Positions 1 through 6,791 of a DNA stretch of 14,633 nucleotides are shown in pieces. The position numbers and the translations under genes are program-made. The DNA comes from JAQVPN01 sp036170435 (lineage in GTDB: Bacteria; Patescibacteriota; Gracilibacteria; BD1-5; UBA6164). The notes beneath the pieces are model-generated. The model was not told where the DNA came from. It did no database searches and saw only the letters and a list, made by a program, of their open reading frames with translations. Numbering within the stretch: the first letter of the stretch is position 1; each line of letters opens with the position of its first letter. The stretch lies in assembly GCA_036170435.1 (NCBI GenBank), contig JAVHPF010000038.1, positions 1 to 14,633 on the forward strand, in the 5' to 3' direction.

Positions 1-115
1 AATCAGCAATATAAGATTGATAACTCATAAATCATATAGTAGCTAGTATTGCTAATATAGTTATTACTATAATTAATTCCACTAATGTAAAAGCTTTTTT
101 ATTTTTTATTATCAT
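1..115 (-). CDS. Type IV pilin-like prepilin, N-terminal part (runs off left edge)
   Basis: The first 38 residues of a class III-signal prepilin are present; the gene leaves the window at its 3' end. The leader is short and basic (M-I-I-K-N-K-K-A), followed by F-T-L-V-E-L-I-I-V and a long hydrophobic helix. This is the N-methylation motif shared by type IV pilins and type II secretion pseudopilins. Glu at +5 after the predicted cleavage site is present. The residue before the cleavage site is Ala (GCT) instead of the usual Gly, so peptidase processing is likely but not certain. One UGA is read as Gly at residue 28. Major pilin, minor pilin and pseudopilin cannot be told apart without the C-terminal domain. 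The ATG has no Shine-Dalgarno site; a possible promoter lies upstream. The gene diverges from the acetyltransferase. Confidence 0.85.
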
Positions 116-142
116 AAATAAAAATTAATATTTAATAACTTT

Positions 143-171
143 AGTTTAATAGATTTACATATTTTTGTCAA
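143..171 (-). promoter_or_regulatory. Putative promoter of the pilin-like gene
   Basis: On the minus strand, TTGACA (171-166) is followed after 17 bases by TAAACT (148-143), a 4/6 match to the -10 consensus. The start codon at 115 lies about 28 bases beyond. The -35 box is perfect and the -10 box weak. Inferred from sequence only. Confidence 0.45.
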
Positions 172-215
172 AATGATTTTTTTTAAAATTCAAATATTTG
201 CTAAAAACTCAAAAA

Positions 216-221
216 TATAAT
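216..221 (+). promoter_or_regulatory. Putative -10 box for the acetyltransferase gene
   Basis: A perfect TATAAT lies 32 bases before the ATG. I find no convincing -35 hexamer at the normal distance in this very AT-rich stretch, so the call rests on the -10 box alone. Confidence 0.3.
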
Positions 222-253
222 AAAATTAAGAAAATATTTTAAACAATGAAATT

Positions 254-877
254 ATGTTAGAAGATAGAAATTCTCCTGAATATTGGGAACAAATGCTTGC
301 AAAAGATTGATTATGAGATATTGATGAAGCTGAAGATTTTTTTTCTGAAAAAGTTATACATGTAGTATGAAATCAAAAAATAGAAAACTTTAGTTCCCTA
401 GATTTAATTATAGATGAAATTGAAAAAACTCATAATATCAGTATTAGAATAAACCATAAAAAAAGTTCTATAGAATTATTTAATAAAGAATGATTAGAAA
501 TCTGAAAAATGGAAAAAACATCATATACTTCAAAAGATTTTCATACAACGGAACATATGATGATAGAGATTGAGCCTAGATTCAGAGGAAAATGATTTGG
601 GAAAATAATGTATGAAATATATGAAACTATAGCAAAATTAGATAATAGATTTTTTCTAGCTTATATTGAACATACACAAAAAGCAAGTACTATAAATCTT
701 TACATGAAATTTTGATTTACTCCCACAAAAAAAATAATAAAAAATATAGAATATGATTTAGATGAAAATGATTTATCTGAAATAGATTTTTCATTAGAAA
801 ACATAAAAAAATGAAATATAGAAACTCAATTAAAATATACTATAAAATTAGAAAAAATATTAAGCTCCGAAATTTAA
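254..877 (+). CDS. GNAT-family N-acetyltransferase (207 aa)
   Basis: Probable acetyl-CoA-dependent N-acetyltransferase of unknown substrate. The acetyl-CoA pyrophosphate-binding loop of motif A is visible as R-F-R-G-K-G-F-G (residues 109-116), fitting the family pattern R/Q-x-x-G-x-G/A. A motif B-like segment, I-N-L-Y-M-K-F-G-F, follows about 40 residues later. Roughly 85 residues precede the core and contain no motif I know. Of 10 glycines, 8 are UGA, including one in the CoA loop. The start at 254 is chosen because an ATG at 246 runs into TAG after four codons; no Shine-Dalgarno site precedes it. The gene stands alone, divergent from the pilin-like gene and ended by a hairpin. Family assignment is fairly secure; whether the target is a protein, an amino acid or a small amine is unknown. 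Confidence 0.8.
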
Positions 878-916
878 AAAATCATTTTCTTTTGACATGA
901 GTTTAAAAAAGATTAC

Positions 917-958
917 AAATTAGCAAACAACAAACAATGTATTTGCTAATTTTTTTTT
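917..958 (+). terminator. Hairpin plus T tract between the acetyltransferase and topA
   Basis: An 11 bp stem (917-927 with 942-952) encloses a 14-base loop and runs into an unbroken T tract that ends at 958, one base before the topA ATG. It looks like a rho-independent terminator for the acetyltransferase. Because it abuts the topA start codon, it could also act as an attenuator on transcripts entering topA. Confidence 0.65.
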
Positions 959-3262
959 ATGGCAAAAAATCTAGTGATAGTGGAATCACCTGCGAAATGA
1001 AAGACAATAGAGAAATTTTTATGACCCGATTATAAAGTAGTTGCTTCAATGTGACATATAAGAGATTTACCAGAAAAAAATTTGGGAATTGATATAGCAA
1101 ATAATTTTGCTCCAAATTATGAAATAACTGAAAGCAAGAAAAAAACAGTATCTGATTTACAAAAATTAGCTAAAACTTCTGCTGAAGTCTTTATAGCTAC
1201 CGATGAGGACCGTGAATGAGAAGCAATTGGTTGGCATCTTTGTGCTGCATTAGATTTAGATGCAACAAAAACTAAAAGAATAGTATTTCACGAAATTACA
1301 AAAAAAGCTATCGATGCTGCAATAGCTCATCCTAGAACTTTAGATATAAATTTGGTAGATGCTCAACAAGCTAGAAGAATACTTGATAGACTTGTTTGAT
1401 ATAAAGTTTCGCCAGTACTTTGGAAAAAAATAAGAAAATGATTATCAGCTGGTAGAGTTCAATCTGTTGCTGTAAAATTAATAGTTGAAAAAGAAAGAGA
1501 AATTCAAAACTTCAAGGCAACAGAAAGCTGGAAAATATCAGTAGAATTAACTTATGATAAATTCAAATTTAGAGCAGCTTTGGCTAAAATAGATTGAAAA
1601 ACTAAAGTATTTAAATCAAGAGAAGAAGTAGAAAAATTTATTGCTGTTTTATTTAATGATTTAAATTTCAAAGAAGAAAAAAATAAAAAAGGTGCTGTAA
1701 TCTTGAAAAAAGAAGCATCACTTGATTTCAAATTAAATTCACTTGATAAAAAAGAAGTGAAAAGAAGTCCTCAACCTCCATTTACTACTTCTACACTTCA
1801 ACAAGAAGCTGCTAGAAAATTTGGTTATGGGGTAAAACAAACTATGATGATAGCTCAAAAACTATATGAATGAGTAGAATTATGAGCTGGAGCTCGTGAA
1901 TGACTTATTACATATATGAGAACTGATAGTGTGAATTTAAGTGATTTAGCTAGAGGTGACGCTAAAAAAGTCGTAGAAGAACTTTATGGAAAAGAATTTC
2001 ATAATGAAAGAAATTTCAAAACTAAATCTGCTGGTGCTCAAGAAGCTCATGAAGCTATTAGACCTGTAAACTTAGCTAGAAAACCAGAATCTCTGACAGG
2101 AATACTAGATCCAAAAGAACAAAGAGTTTATGAACTAATTTGGAAAAGAACTTTAGCTTCACAAATGGCTGATGCTATTGTAGAAATAACTACTATGGAT
2201 TTTTCACCTTTTGGTCATGATAATCAAAATTGGATAACTAAATGAGAAGTTATAAAATTTGAATGATTTATGAGAGCTTATACTGAATGATCTGATGATG
2301 AAACTGATGATGAAGAAAATTTCAAATTACCAAATCTAGATAAGTGAGCAGTTTTAAAATCAAGTGATTTTGTATGAGAACAAACTTTTTCTCGCCCACC
2401 TGCTAGATATACTGAAGCTTCTCTAGTAAAAAAACTAGAAACTGAAGGTATAGGTAGACCATCAACTTATGCTCCAACTATATCAACTATTATTGATAGA
2501 TGATATATTGATAAATTTGATAAAAAATATCTTATTCCAACAGATATTGCTTACACTGTAAATGATTTCTTGGAAGAATATTTCAAAACAATGATGAACT
2601 ATGATTTTACTAAAAAAGTAGAAGAAGATTTCGATAAAGTTGCAAGCTGAGATGAAAAATATGAAGCTATGCTTCAAAATTTCTGGTCAAATACTCTAGA
2701 AAAAGAACTTGAAAAAGCTTGAGCTGAAGCTGAAAAAGTAATAGAAAAAGTATGAGAAGCTTGTCCTGAATGTGGAAAAGATTTACATTACAAATATTCT
2801 AAATGATGAAAATTCATAGGATGTTCTGGCTATCCTGAATGTAAATATTTAAGAAATATTGATAATGGACAATCAGAAAAACTAGATGCTCTTAGAGCTA
2901 AATACGAATGAAAAGCTTGTCCAGATGGAATTGAAGGAACAATCGTAGTAAAAACTGGTAGATTTGGACCATTCTTAGCATCAAGCGAATACCCTAGAGT
3001 AAAATGGATAGGAAAAATCAAAGATGAAAAAGAAGAAATGCTTGAAGAAATTCTAAACGAAAAATGATTATTAATAGACTGAGAAACTTGAGAAGAACTA
3101 GTACTAAAAAATTCTAGAAGCTGACAATTCTTGGCTGCAAAAAATTATCCTGCAGTTAAAATAGCTAAAAAAATCCCAAAAGATGTTTGGGATGAGTTAA
3201 AGAAAAGAACAGATGCAAAAGAAGAAACTGATTTTCAAGAAAATGAAAATATTTGAGCATAA
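959..3262 (+). CDS. topA: DNA topoisomerase I (type IA), 767 aa
   Basis: Relaxes negative supercoils by cutting one strand through a 5'-phosphotyrosine and passing the other. The Toprim domain opens with V-E-S-P-A-K-G-K-T (catalytic Glu9) and carries D-x-D-x-E at Asp82, Asp84 and Glu86. The active-site Tyr is residue 319 in I-T-Y-M-R-T-D-S. The C-terminal region has one complete four-Cys zinc ribbon (C602-x2-C605-x16-C622-x5-C628). It then has two degenerate ribbon-like repeats that have lost their Cys ligands, apart from a lone Cys654. Length is normal for the family. Many glycines, including that of SPAKGKT, are UGA, so the standard code would break the gene into pieces. The ATG gives the expected N terminus. 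There is no Shine-Dalgarno site and the start lies directly on a terminator-like T tract. It converges on the BI-1 gene with a shared terminator. Confidence 0.97.
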
Positions 3263-3265
3263 TAA

Positions 3266-3291
3266 AAAGGAGCGAAAGCTCCTTTATTTTT
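3266..3291. terminator. Bidirectional terminator between topA and the BI-1 gene
   Basis: An 8 bp stem, AAAGGAGC/GCTCCTTT, with a GAAA tetraloop lies four bases after the topA stop and is flanked by T-rich sequence on both strands. Its right arm overlaps the stop codon of the minus-strand BI-1 gene, so it probably ends both transcripts. Confidence 0.85.
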
Positions 3292-3964
3292 TACCCATGA
3301 TTTCCAATATTCTGATAAACAGATTGATAATATCAAGGTAAAGTGCTACTGCTCTGTCAATTGCAGCATCAACAGTTGCATCGTCTTCAAGTGCTTTAGA
3401 ATAGTCATAGCCAATAAATCCCATAAAGATTATAGCAACGATGAAATCCATAAAAGCAGGCTTGTAATGAAAAGCAAAAATCATAATAAGTTCTGCTACA
3501 ATAGAAGCAAGTAATGCCCAAAACAAAATTTTACCAATACCACGGAAGAACATAGGAAACATTGCTCCTAATCCAGCCATAATAAATGTAAGACTTGCCG
3601 TAAAAAGAACCGCTTTTTCCACAATAGCCGGGTCAAAATGTTGTACGAATGGAGTAATTACAACACCAACAGGAACAACAACCAATAAATAGCCGATAAA
3701 GGAAATTGCTGGCACATCTGATTTCGCAGAAATTGCAATACCAGAAAATGCACAAACAAAATACCCGATAAGAAGAACCCAAGTATTTATAGCCATTATC
3801 GCTTCACCTGGAATCGTTTTGATCATAAAATAATTCAGAACGAAACCAAAAGCAAGTGTTAAACCTAGTGTAAGCCAGTATTTTCTAGCTGTAAAGCTAT
3901 CCGCTGTAGCAACTTTTTGTTTTAAATCATAACCAAATGGAATTCCATTATATTCTCTAGACAT
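3284..3964 (-). CDS. Bax inhibitor-1/YccA-family membrane protein (226 aa)
   Basis: A polytopic inner-membrane protein with about seven hydrophobic helices, of the BI-1/YccA/YetJ family. Known members include pH-gated calcium leak channels and an FtsH modulator. The C-terminal region has G-Y-D-Y-S-K followed by Y-L-D-I-I-N-L-F, matching the family's signature helix and its conserved aspartates. I chose the start at 3964 (M-S-R-E) because AAGGAGA sits 5 bases upstream; an in-frame start at 3982 would lie before this site. All 16 glycines are GGN, none UGA. Hand counts in five 60-base lines give about 31-42% G+C, against 13-17% in lines sampled from the protease and solute-binding genes. Together with its canonical promoter this suggests transfer from a standard-code bacterium. 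Family call is firm; physiological role is unknown. Confidence 0.92.
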   Translation of the reverse strand: MSREYNGIPFGYDLKQKVATADSFTARKYWLTLGLTLAFGFVLNYFMIKTIPGEAIMAINTWVLLIGYFVCAFSGIAISAKSDVPAISFIGYLLVVVPVGVVITPFVQHFDPAIVEKAVLFTASLTFIMAGLGAMFPMFFRGIGKILFWALLASIVAELIMIFAFHYKPAFMDFIVAIIFMGFIGYDYSKALEDDATVDAAIDRAVALYLDIINLFIRILEIMGKK

Positions 3965-3968
3965 AAAA

Positions 3969-3975
3969 TCTCCTT
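3969..3975 (-). promoter_or_regulatory. Strong Shine-Dalgarno site of the BI-1 gene
   Basis: AAGGAGA on the minus strand, 5 bases before the ATG at 3964. It decides the start over the upstream in-frame candidate at 3982. UGA-using genes in the window have no such site. Confidence 0.85.
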
Positions 3976-3993
3976 TTTGCAATTTGCTAAATC

Positions 3994-4021
3994 TTTATAA
4001 TAAATTGTATATAAAAGTCAA
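3994..4021 (-). promoter_or_regulatory. Promoter of the BI-1 gene
   Basis: On the minus strand, TTGACT (4021-4016), a 16-base spacer and TATAAA (3999-3994) form a good sigma-70 type promoter with an expected leader of about 22 bases. Its -35 box faces away from that of the divergent gene, six bases apart. Confidence 0.75.
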
Positions 4022-4027
4022 TATATT

Positions 4028-4055
4028 TTGACATATTGTTTTTTTTAGATATAAG
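4028..4055 (+). promoter_or_regulatory. Promoter of the 135-residue gene
   Basis: A perfect TTGACA (4028-4033), a 16-base spacer and TATAAG (4050-4055). The leader would be about 30 bases and includes the Shine-Dalgarno site. GTCAA (4017-4021) and TTGAC (4028-4032) form an inverted repeat made of the two divergent -35 boxes. Confidence 0.8.
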
Positions 4056-4078
4056 ACAACAAACAAAAATAAAAGAAA

Positions 4079-4084
4079 GTGAGG
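4079..4084 (+). promoter_or_regulatory. Shine-Dalgarno site of the 135-residue gene
   Basis: GTGAGG, with its GAGG core 7 bases before the ATG at 4092. It fits the chosen start. Confidence 0.7.
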
Positions 4085-4091
4085 AAAAATT

Positions 4092-4499
4092 ATGCTAAGA
4101 GGTGTCCTTATTGTTGGTGATACTGAAAGTGATATAGTAAAATCTCTTTCAACTTATCTACCAGAAAAACGTTGCTCATACATGATCTTCAAAGATATGA
4201 AAGGATTTATCCCTGAACATCTTGATACAGCAATTTTCTGTGATACAAAGAATATTGAAGATATGGGGGAAATTCTAAAAAAATGCCAAGAGCATAGACT
4301 GAATGTTCTAAGCTTGTTCAAAATAGATGAACTACTTATAAGTTTAAGAGCAAAAGAAACTCCTAATGTTCCTGTAATATTAAATTTTGCTATGTTCATA
4401 ATGGAAAAAAAAGCCCCTTCGAGCCGTGAGATTTTGTTATGTGTAAAACAACTAAAAGAAGTTTCACAACATATGCGAAAATCTGAAATTGCAAAATAA
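4092..4499 (+). CDS. Unrecognised 135-residue protein, UGA-free
   Basis: I do not recognise this protein. The N terminus L-R-G-V-L-I-V-G-D looks like the first strand and turn of an alpha/beta (Rossmann or receiver-like) fold. No receiver phosphorylation site or nucleotide-binding loop can be confirmed. Four cysteines (28, 50, 65, 117) are spaced too irregularly for an obvious metal site. No signal peptide or membrane helix is evident, so it is probably cytoplasmic. All four glycines are GGN. Arginine uses CGT twice and CGA once, unlike the AGA-rich neighbours. The gene has its own promoter, Shine-Dalgarno site and terminator and is divergent from the BI-1 gene, so the two may form one acquired unit. 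Coding confidence is high because promoter, start and terminator agree; function is unknown. Confidence 0.85.
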   Translation: MLRGVLIVGDTESDIVKSLSTYLPEKRCSYMIFKDMKGFIPEHLDTAIFCDTKNIEDMGEILKKCQEHRLNVLSLFKIDELLISLRAKETPNVPVILNFAMFIMEKKAPSSREILLCVKQLKEVSQHMRKSEIAK

Positions 4500-4525
4500 G
4501 CCTCTTAATTGAGGCTCTTTTTTTT
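4499..4525 (+). terminator. Terminator of the 135-residue gene
   Basis: AGCCTC (4499-4504), loop TTAATT, GAGGCT (4511-4516), then C and eight Ts. It begins on the last base of the stop codon. This is a classic rho-independent terminator. Confidence 0.92.
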
Positions 4526-4563
4526 GCAAAAAACAAAATTCTCTTTATTATCAAATAAATTAA

Positions 4564-4569
4564 TATAAA
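4564..4569 (+). promoter_or_regulatory. Putative -10 box just before the SDR gene
   Basis: TATAAA ends five bases before the ATG at 4575. If used, transcription would start at or next to the start codon, giving a leaderless mRNA. No clear -35 box is seen and AT-rich sequence gives such matches by chance. Confidence 0.3.
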
Positions 4570-4574
4570 AATTT

Positions 4575-5195
4575 ATGAAAACAATTTTAATAACATGAAC
4601 TACTAGCTGAATTTGAAATTATTTGGCAACAAATCTGAAAAATACAAATAAGATAATCTGAGCACGAAGAAGTGAAAACAATATAGATGATATTGATTTT
4701 TTTGCCTGAGATTTGAAAAATTTAGATTTTTTGGAAAATCTAGCAAAAAACATAACTCCTATTGATTATTTAGTTTTAAATGCTTGAATCTGACATTTTG
4801 ATAATTTCAAAAATATCAGCATAGAAGATAATAAGGCTTTACTTGAAACCAATCTAATCTCCCCTATTTTGCTTACTAGCTTACTTCTAAAAGAAAACAA
4901 AATTAAATCTGGGATTATTTTTATTTGAAGTATTGCCGGAAAAAAATCTATGAAAAATTGAGCAAGCTATGCTGCAAGTAAATTCTGATTAAGAGGTTTT
5001 GCTATGCAATTAAAAAATGAAATCAAGTGACTAAAAATTCATCTAATAAATCCTAAAATAGTAGATACAAATTTTCATAAAAATTCTAAAATAGAAATAG
5101 TTTGAAAATACTCTGAGACTAAAATAAGTGATATTTTTGAAACAGTAGAAAATATTATAAACTGAAATGAAACTAGATTCGAGATTGATTTATAA
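4575..5195 (+). CDS. Short-chain dehydrogenase/reductase (206 aa)
   Basis: NAD(P)-dependent oxidoreductase of the classical SDR family. The cofactor motif T-G-T-T-S-G-I-G is at residues 7-14, N-A-G at 69-71 and the structural Asn at 93. The catalytic Ser119, Tyr132 and Lys136 are in the expected S-x12-Y-x3-K arrangement. A-R-R at 30-32 after the second strand suggests NADP preference. The protein is shorter than the usual 240-260 residues, mainly because the substrate-loop and C-terminal part is reduced, so the substrate cannot be guessed. Thirteen of 16 glycines are UGA, including all three in the cofactor motif. Arg31 is CGA, one of only two CGA codons I found in the UGA-using genes. There is no Shine-Dalgarno site. 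It follows the terminator of the 135-residue gene, so it is probably transcribed separately. Confidence 0.93.
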
Positions 5196-5232
5196 AAAGA
5201 GAAGTGAAATAATCTTGTAAAAAGCTATATTT

Positions 5233-5261
5233 TTGACTTATTTTTTAAAAAATGTTAATAT
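5233..5261 (+). promoter_or_regulatory. Promoter of the predicted zinc peptidase
   Basis: TTGACT (5233-5238), a 17-base spacer and TAATAT (5256-5261). TG at 5253-5254 makes it an extended -10 promoter. The start codon is at 5289, with no Shine-Dalgarno site in the leader. Confidence 0.6.
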
Positions 5262-5288
5262 AAGAAAAAATTAATAATTTCTATATAT

Positions 5289-6224
5289 ATGACATTAAAT
5301 GAAATTACAGAAAAAGATAAAGATAAAATATTATCTACCATCAATAAGATTAATAGAACAAAGGAAATTTATAAAAAAGAAATATTTTATACAATTGATA
5401 ATATTGAAATTACTAAAGTATGAAACCCTAACTTAGCTAATGCACTTATAAATCATATATCTACATATGCAAATAATATCCAAATATTAAATAATAAAGA
5501 TGATGAAATATTAATATCTAAAGCTATTAAATACCTAGATGATTTTTTTAATTATTTATGAGTAGAAATAAATCACAATGATAACAAGGGAATCTTTAAA
5601 ATAAGTGATGAAAATTTTAAAAATCTTTTTGATGACGCTCCTGCAAGATCCATATATTGAAAAATTTTTATTAATAATTCTATTTTTTCACAATATGATG
5701 AAGAATATAAATTTTATGTACTTATTCATGAACTAATACATAACTTCACATCAAAAAATATAAATATAAAAACTAAAAATTATTGTACTGAAATGTGATT
5801 TGAATTTGATAATTATATATTTATTGAATGATTAACAGATTTTTTAGCGGTACAATTAATAATAAAATATTATAATAAATCATCATGAAATATTAATGCT
5901 TCTTATTTTCATTTTATAAAATTAATTGATTACCTACTAGATGAAGTATCTATAAAATATAATATTAAATATGATGATTTATTTAAGTATCTAATTAAAT
6001 CATTTTTTATAAAAGATAATAATTTAAATAAGATTTTATTGAGATTTTTTGATAAATGATTTTTGAAAGATTTAAATAAACTTTGAAATGATTGTGATTA
6101 TAATTATACGATGGAGAATATTAACACAGTTTTAATTTCTAATGGATTTAAAGCAATTGATTTACAAAATATATATATGTCAGAAAATTTTAAAAATTTA
6201 TTTTGAGATTTTAAAGTAGATTAA
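5289..6224 (+). CDS. Predicted HExxH zinc metallopeptidase (311 aa)
   Basis: A predicted zinc-dependent peptidase. The zinc motif is H-E-L-I-H (His147, Glu148, His151) within V-L-I-H-E-L-I-H-N-F. Thirty-three residues after His147 comes E-G-L-T-D (Glu180, Asp184), which fits the third ligand helix of gluzincins. I know no close family, and assignment rests on these two helices. No signal peptide or membrane helix is visible, so it should act in the cytoplasm or be exported by a non-Sec route. The remainder is rich in Asn, Lys and Ile and lacks recognisable domains. Nine of 11 glycines are UGA. Hand sampling shows very low G+C (one 60-base line has 10). Its stop lies inside a long hairpin shared with the convergent gene. 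The substrate is unknown. Confidence 0.75.
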
Positions 6225-6286
6225 AAGAGAGATATCAAAAAGAGAAACAAATTATTTTACTTCTCTTTTTGATATCTCTCTTTTAA
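6221..6286. terminator. 26 bp perfect hairpin between convergent genes
   Basis: The arms 6221-6246 and 6261-6286 are perfect reverse complements, 26 bp each, around a 14-base loop. The left arm contains the stop codon of the peptidase gene, and the right arm encodes the last residues of the minus-strand membrane protein. The hairpin probably ends both transcripts, although there is no long clean T tract directly after either arm. Confidence 0.7.
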
Positions 6287-6713
6287 ATTTTTCTATTAAA
6301 TCATCTTTTTCTTCTTGCGTTCATGATGATAAATCATCCATAAATCATTTATAATAAAAAGCTTCAATTATCTCTAAAATCTCTTTGTCTTTGATTATTT
6401 TTTTCAATTCTTTAAATGTTTTCTTCCTTAAATCACTTCAGTAAATAAGATCTGAAAATTCAAAAAAAACTTGAGAATATTTTTCGTAAAATTCCTCATT
6501 ATTTAGAGATTTAAGTGATTCTAATTTGATTTTTATATCATCAAAAAGTCATTTTTTTGTAATTGTTTTTTCTTCTATTTTTTCAGCATTTCCCAAAAAT
6601 TTAGCTAAAAAATAATAAAATAAATACAAAAATATTCAAAATAAGGCGAAAAAATAAACTAAACTATAGTTTATAATATCAACTTTTCATTTTATATCAT
6701 TTATATCTGTCAT
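6252..6713 (-). CDS. Small one-helix membrane protein next to the DUF58 gene (153 aa)
   Basis: A membrane-anchored protein with a single strongly hydrophobic segment at about residues 14-40, followed by a charged, mostly helical region of about 110 residues. It lies downstream of a DUF58 gene on the same strand. That arrangement, and the short N terminus, one helix and soluble tail, recall the DUF4381-type subunits of MoxR/DUF58/von Willebrand operons. I make that comparison from context; sequence alone does not prove it. Six of seven glycines are UGA. An in-frame ATG at 6719 would add two residues and cannot be excluded, as neither start has a Shine-Dalgarno site. The C-terminal codons form one arm of the 26 bp hairpin. 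Role unknown, probably envelope-associated with its neighbour. Confidence 0.7.
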
Positions 6714-6753
6714 TTGCATAGTAATTTTATTAAAATTTATATTCCTTATATTT

Positions 6754-6788
6754 CCTCTTCGCCTTTCAGGAGAGGGTTAGGGTGATGG
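6754..6788. repeat. GC-rich REP-like palindromic element
   Basis: CCTCTTC (6754-6760) pairs with GGAGAGG (6769-6775), with one G-T pair, around an 8-base loop. GTTAGGGTGATGG follows. From memory, this resembles the dispersed intergenic palindromes of many proteobacteria that carry GGGAGAGGGTTAGGGTGAGGG. It is the only clearly GC-rich short stretch in a very AT-rich region, and it lies between two genes on the same strand. Whether it is repeated elsewhere in the genome cannot be seen here. Confidence 0.55.
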
Positions 6789-6791
6789 CTA

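Noticed and set aside
959..3262. topA, SBP and other genes broken into pseudogene fragments by TGA
   Set aside because: The TGA codons fall on conserved glycines across unrelated families, so they are sense codons under table 25 and the genes are intact.
959..3262. UGA = Trp code (Mycoplasma-like)
   Set aside because: UGA aligns with invariant glycines (SPAKGKT, TGxxxGIG, GyrA-box), and TGG is used normally for Trp.
4092..4499. Response-regulator receiver domain
   Set aside because: The N-terminal strand is similar, but the phosphorylated Asp and the other conserved receiver residues cannot be placed with confidence.
3266..4525. Assembly chimera explaining the BI-1 block
   Set aside because: Not fully excluded, but a second block of the same style lies 7 kb away between host genes and the joins at both ends are neat intergenic terminators. 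Coverage data would settle it.
6775..6784. Telomere-like GGGTTAGGG
   Set aside because: Only one unit, better explained as part of the REP-like palindrome.
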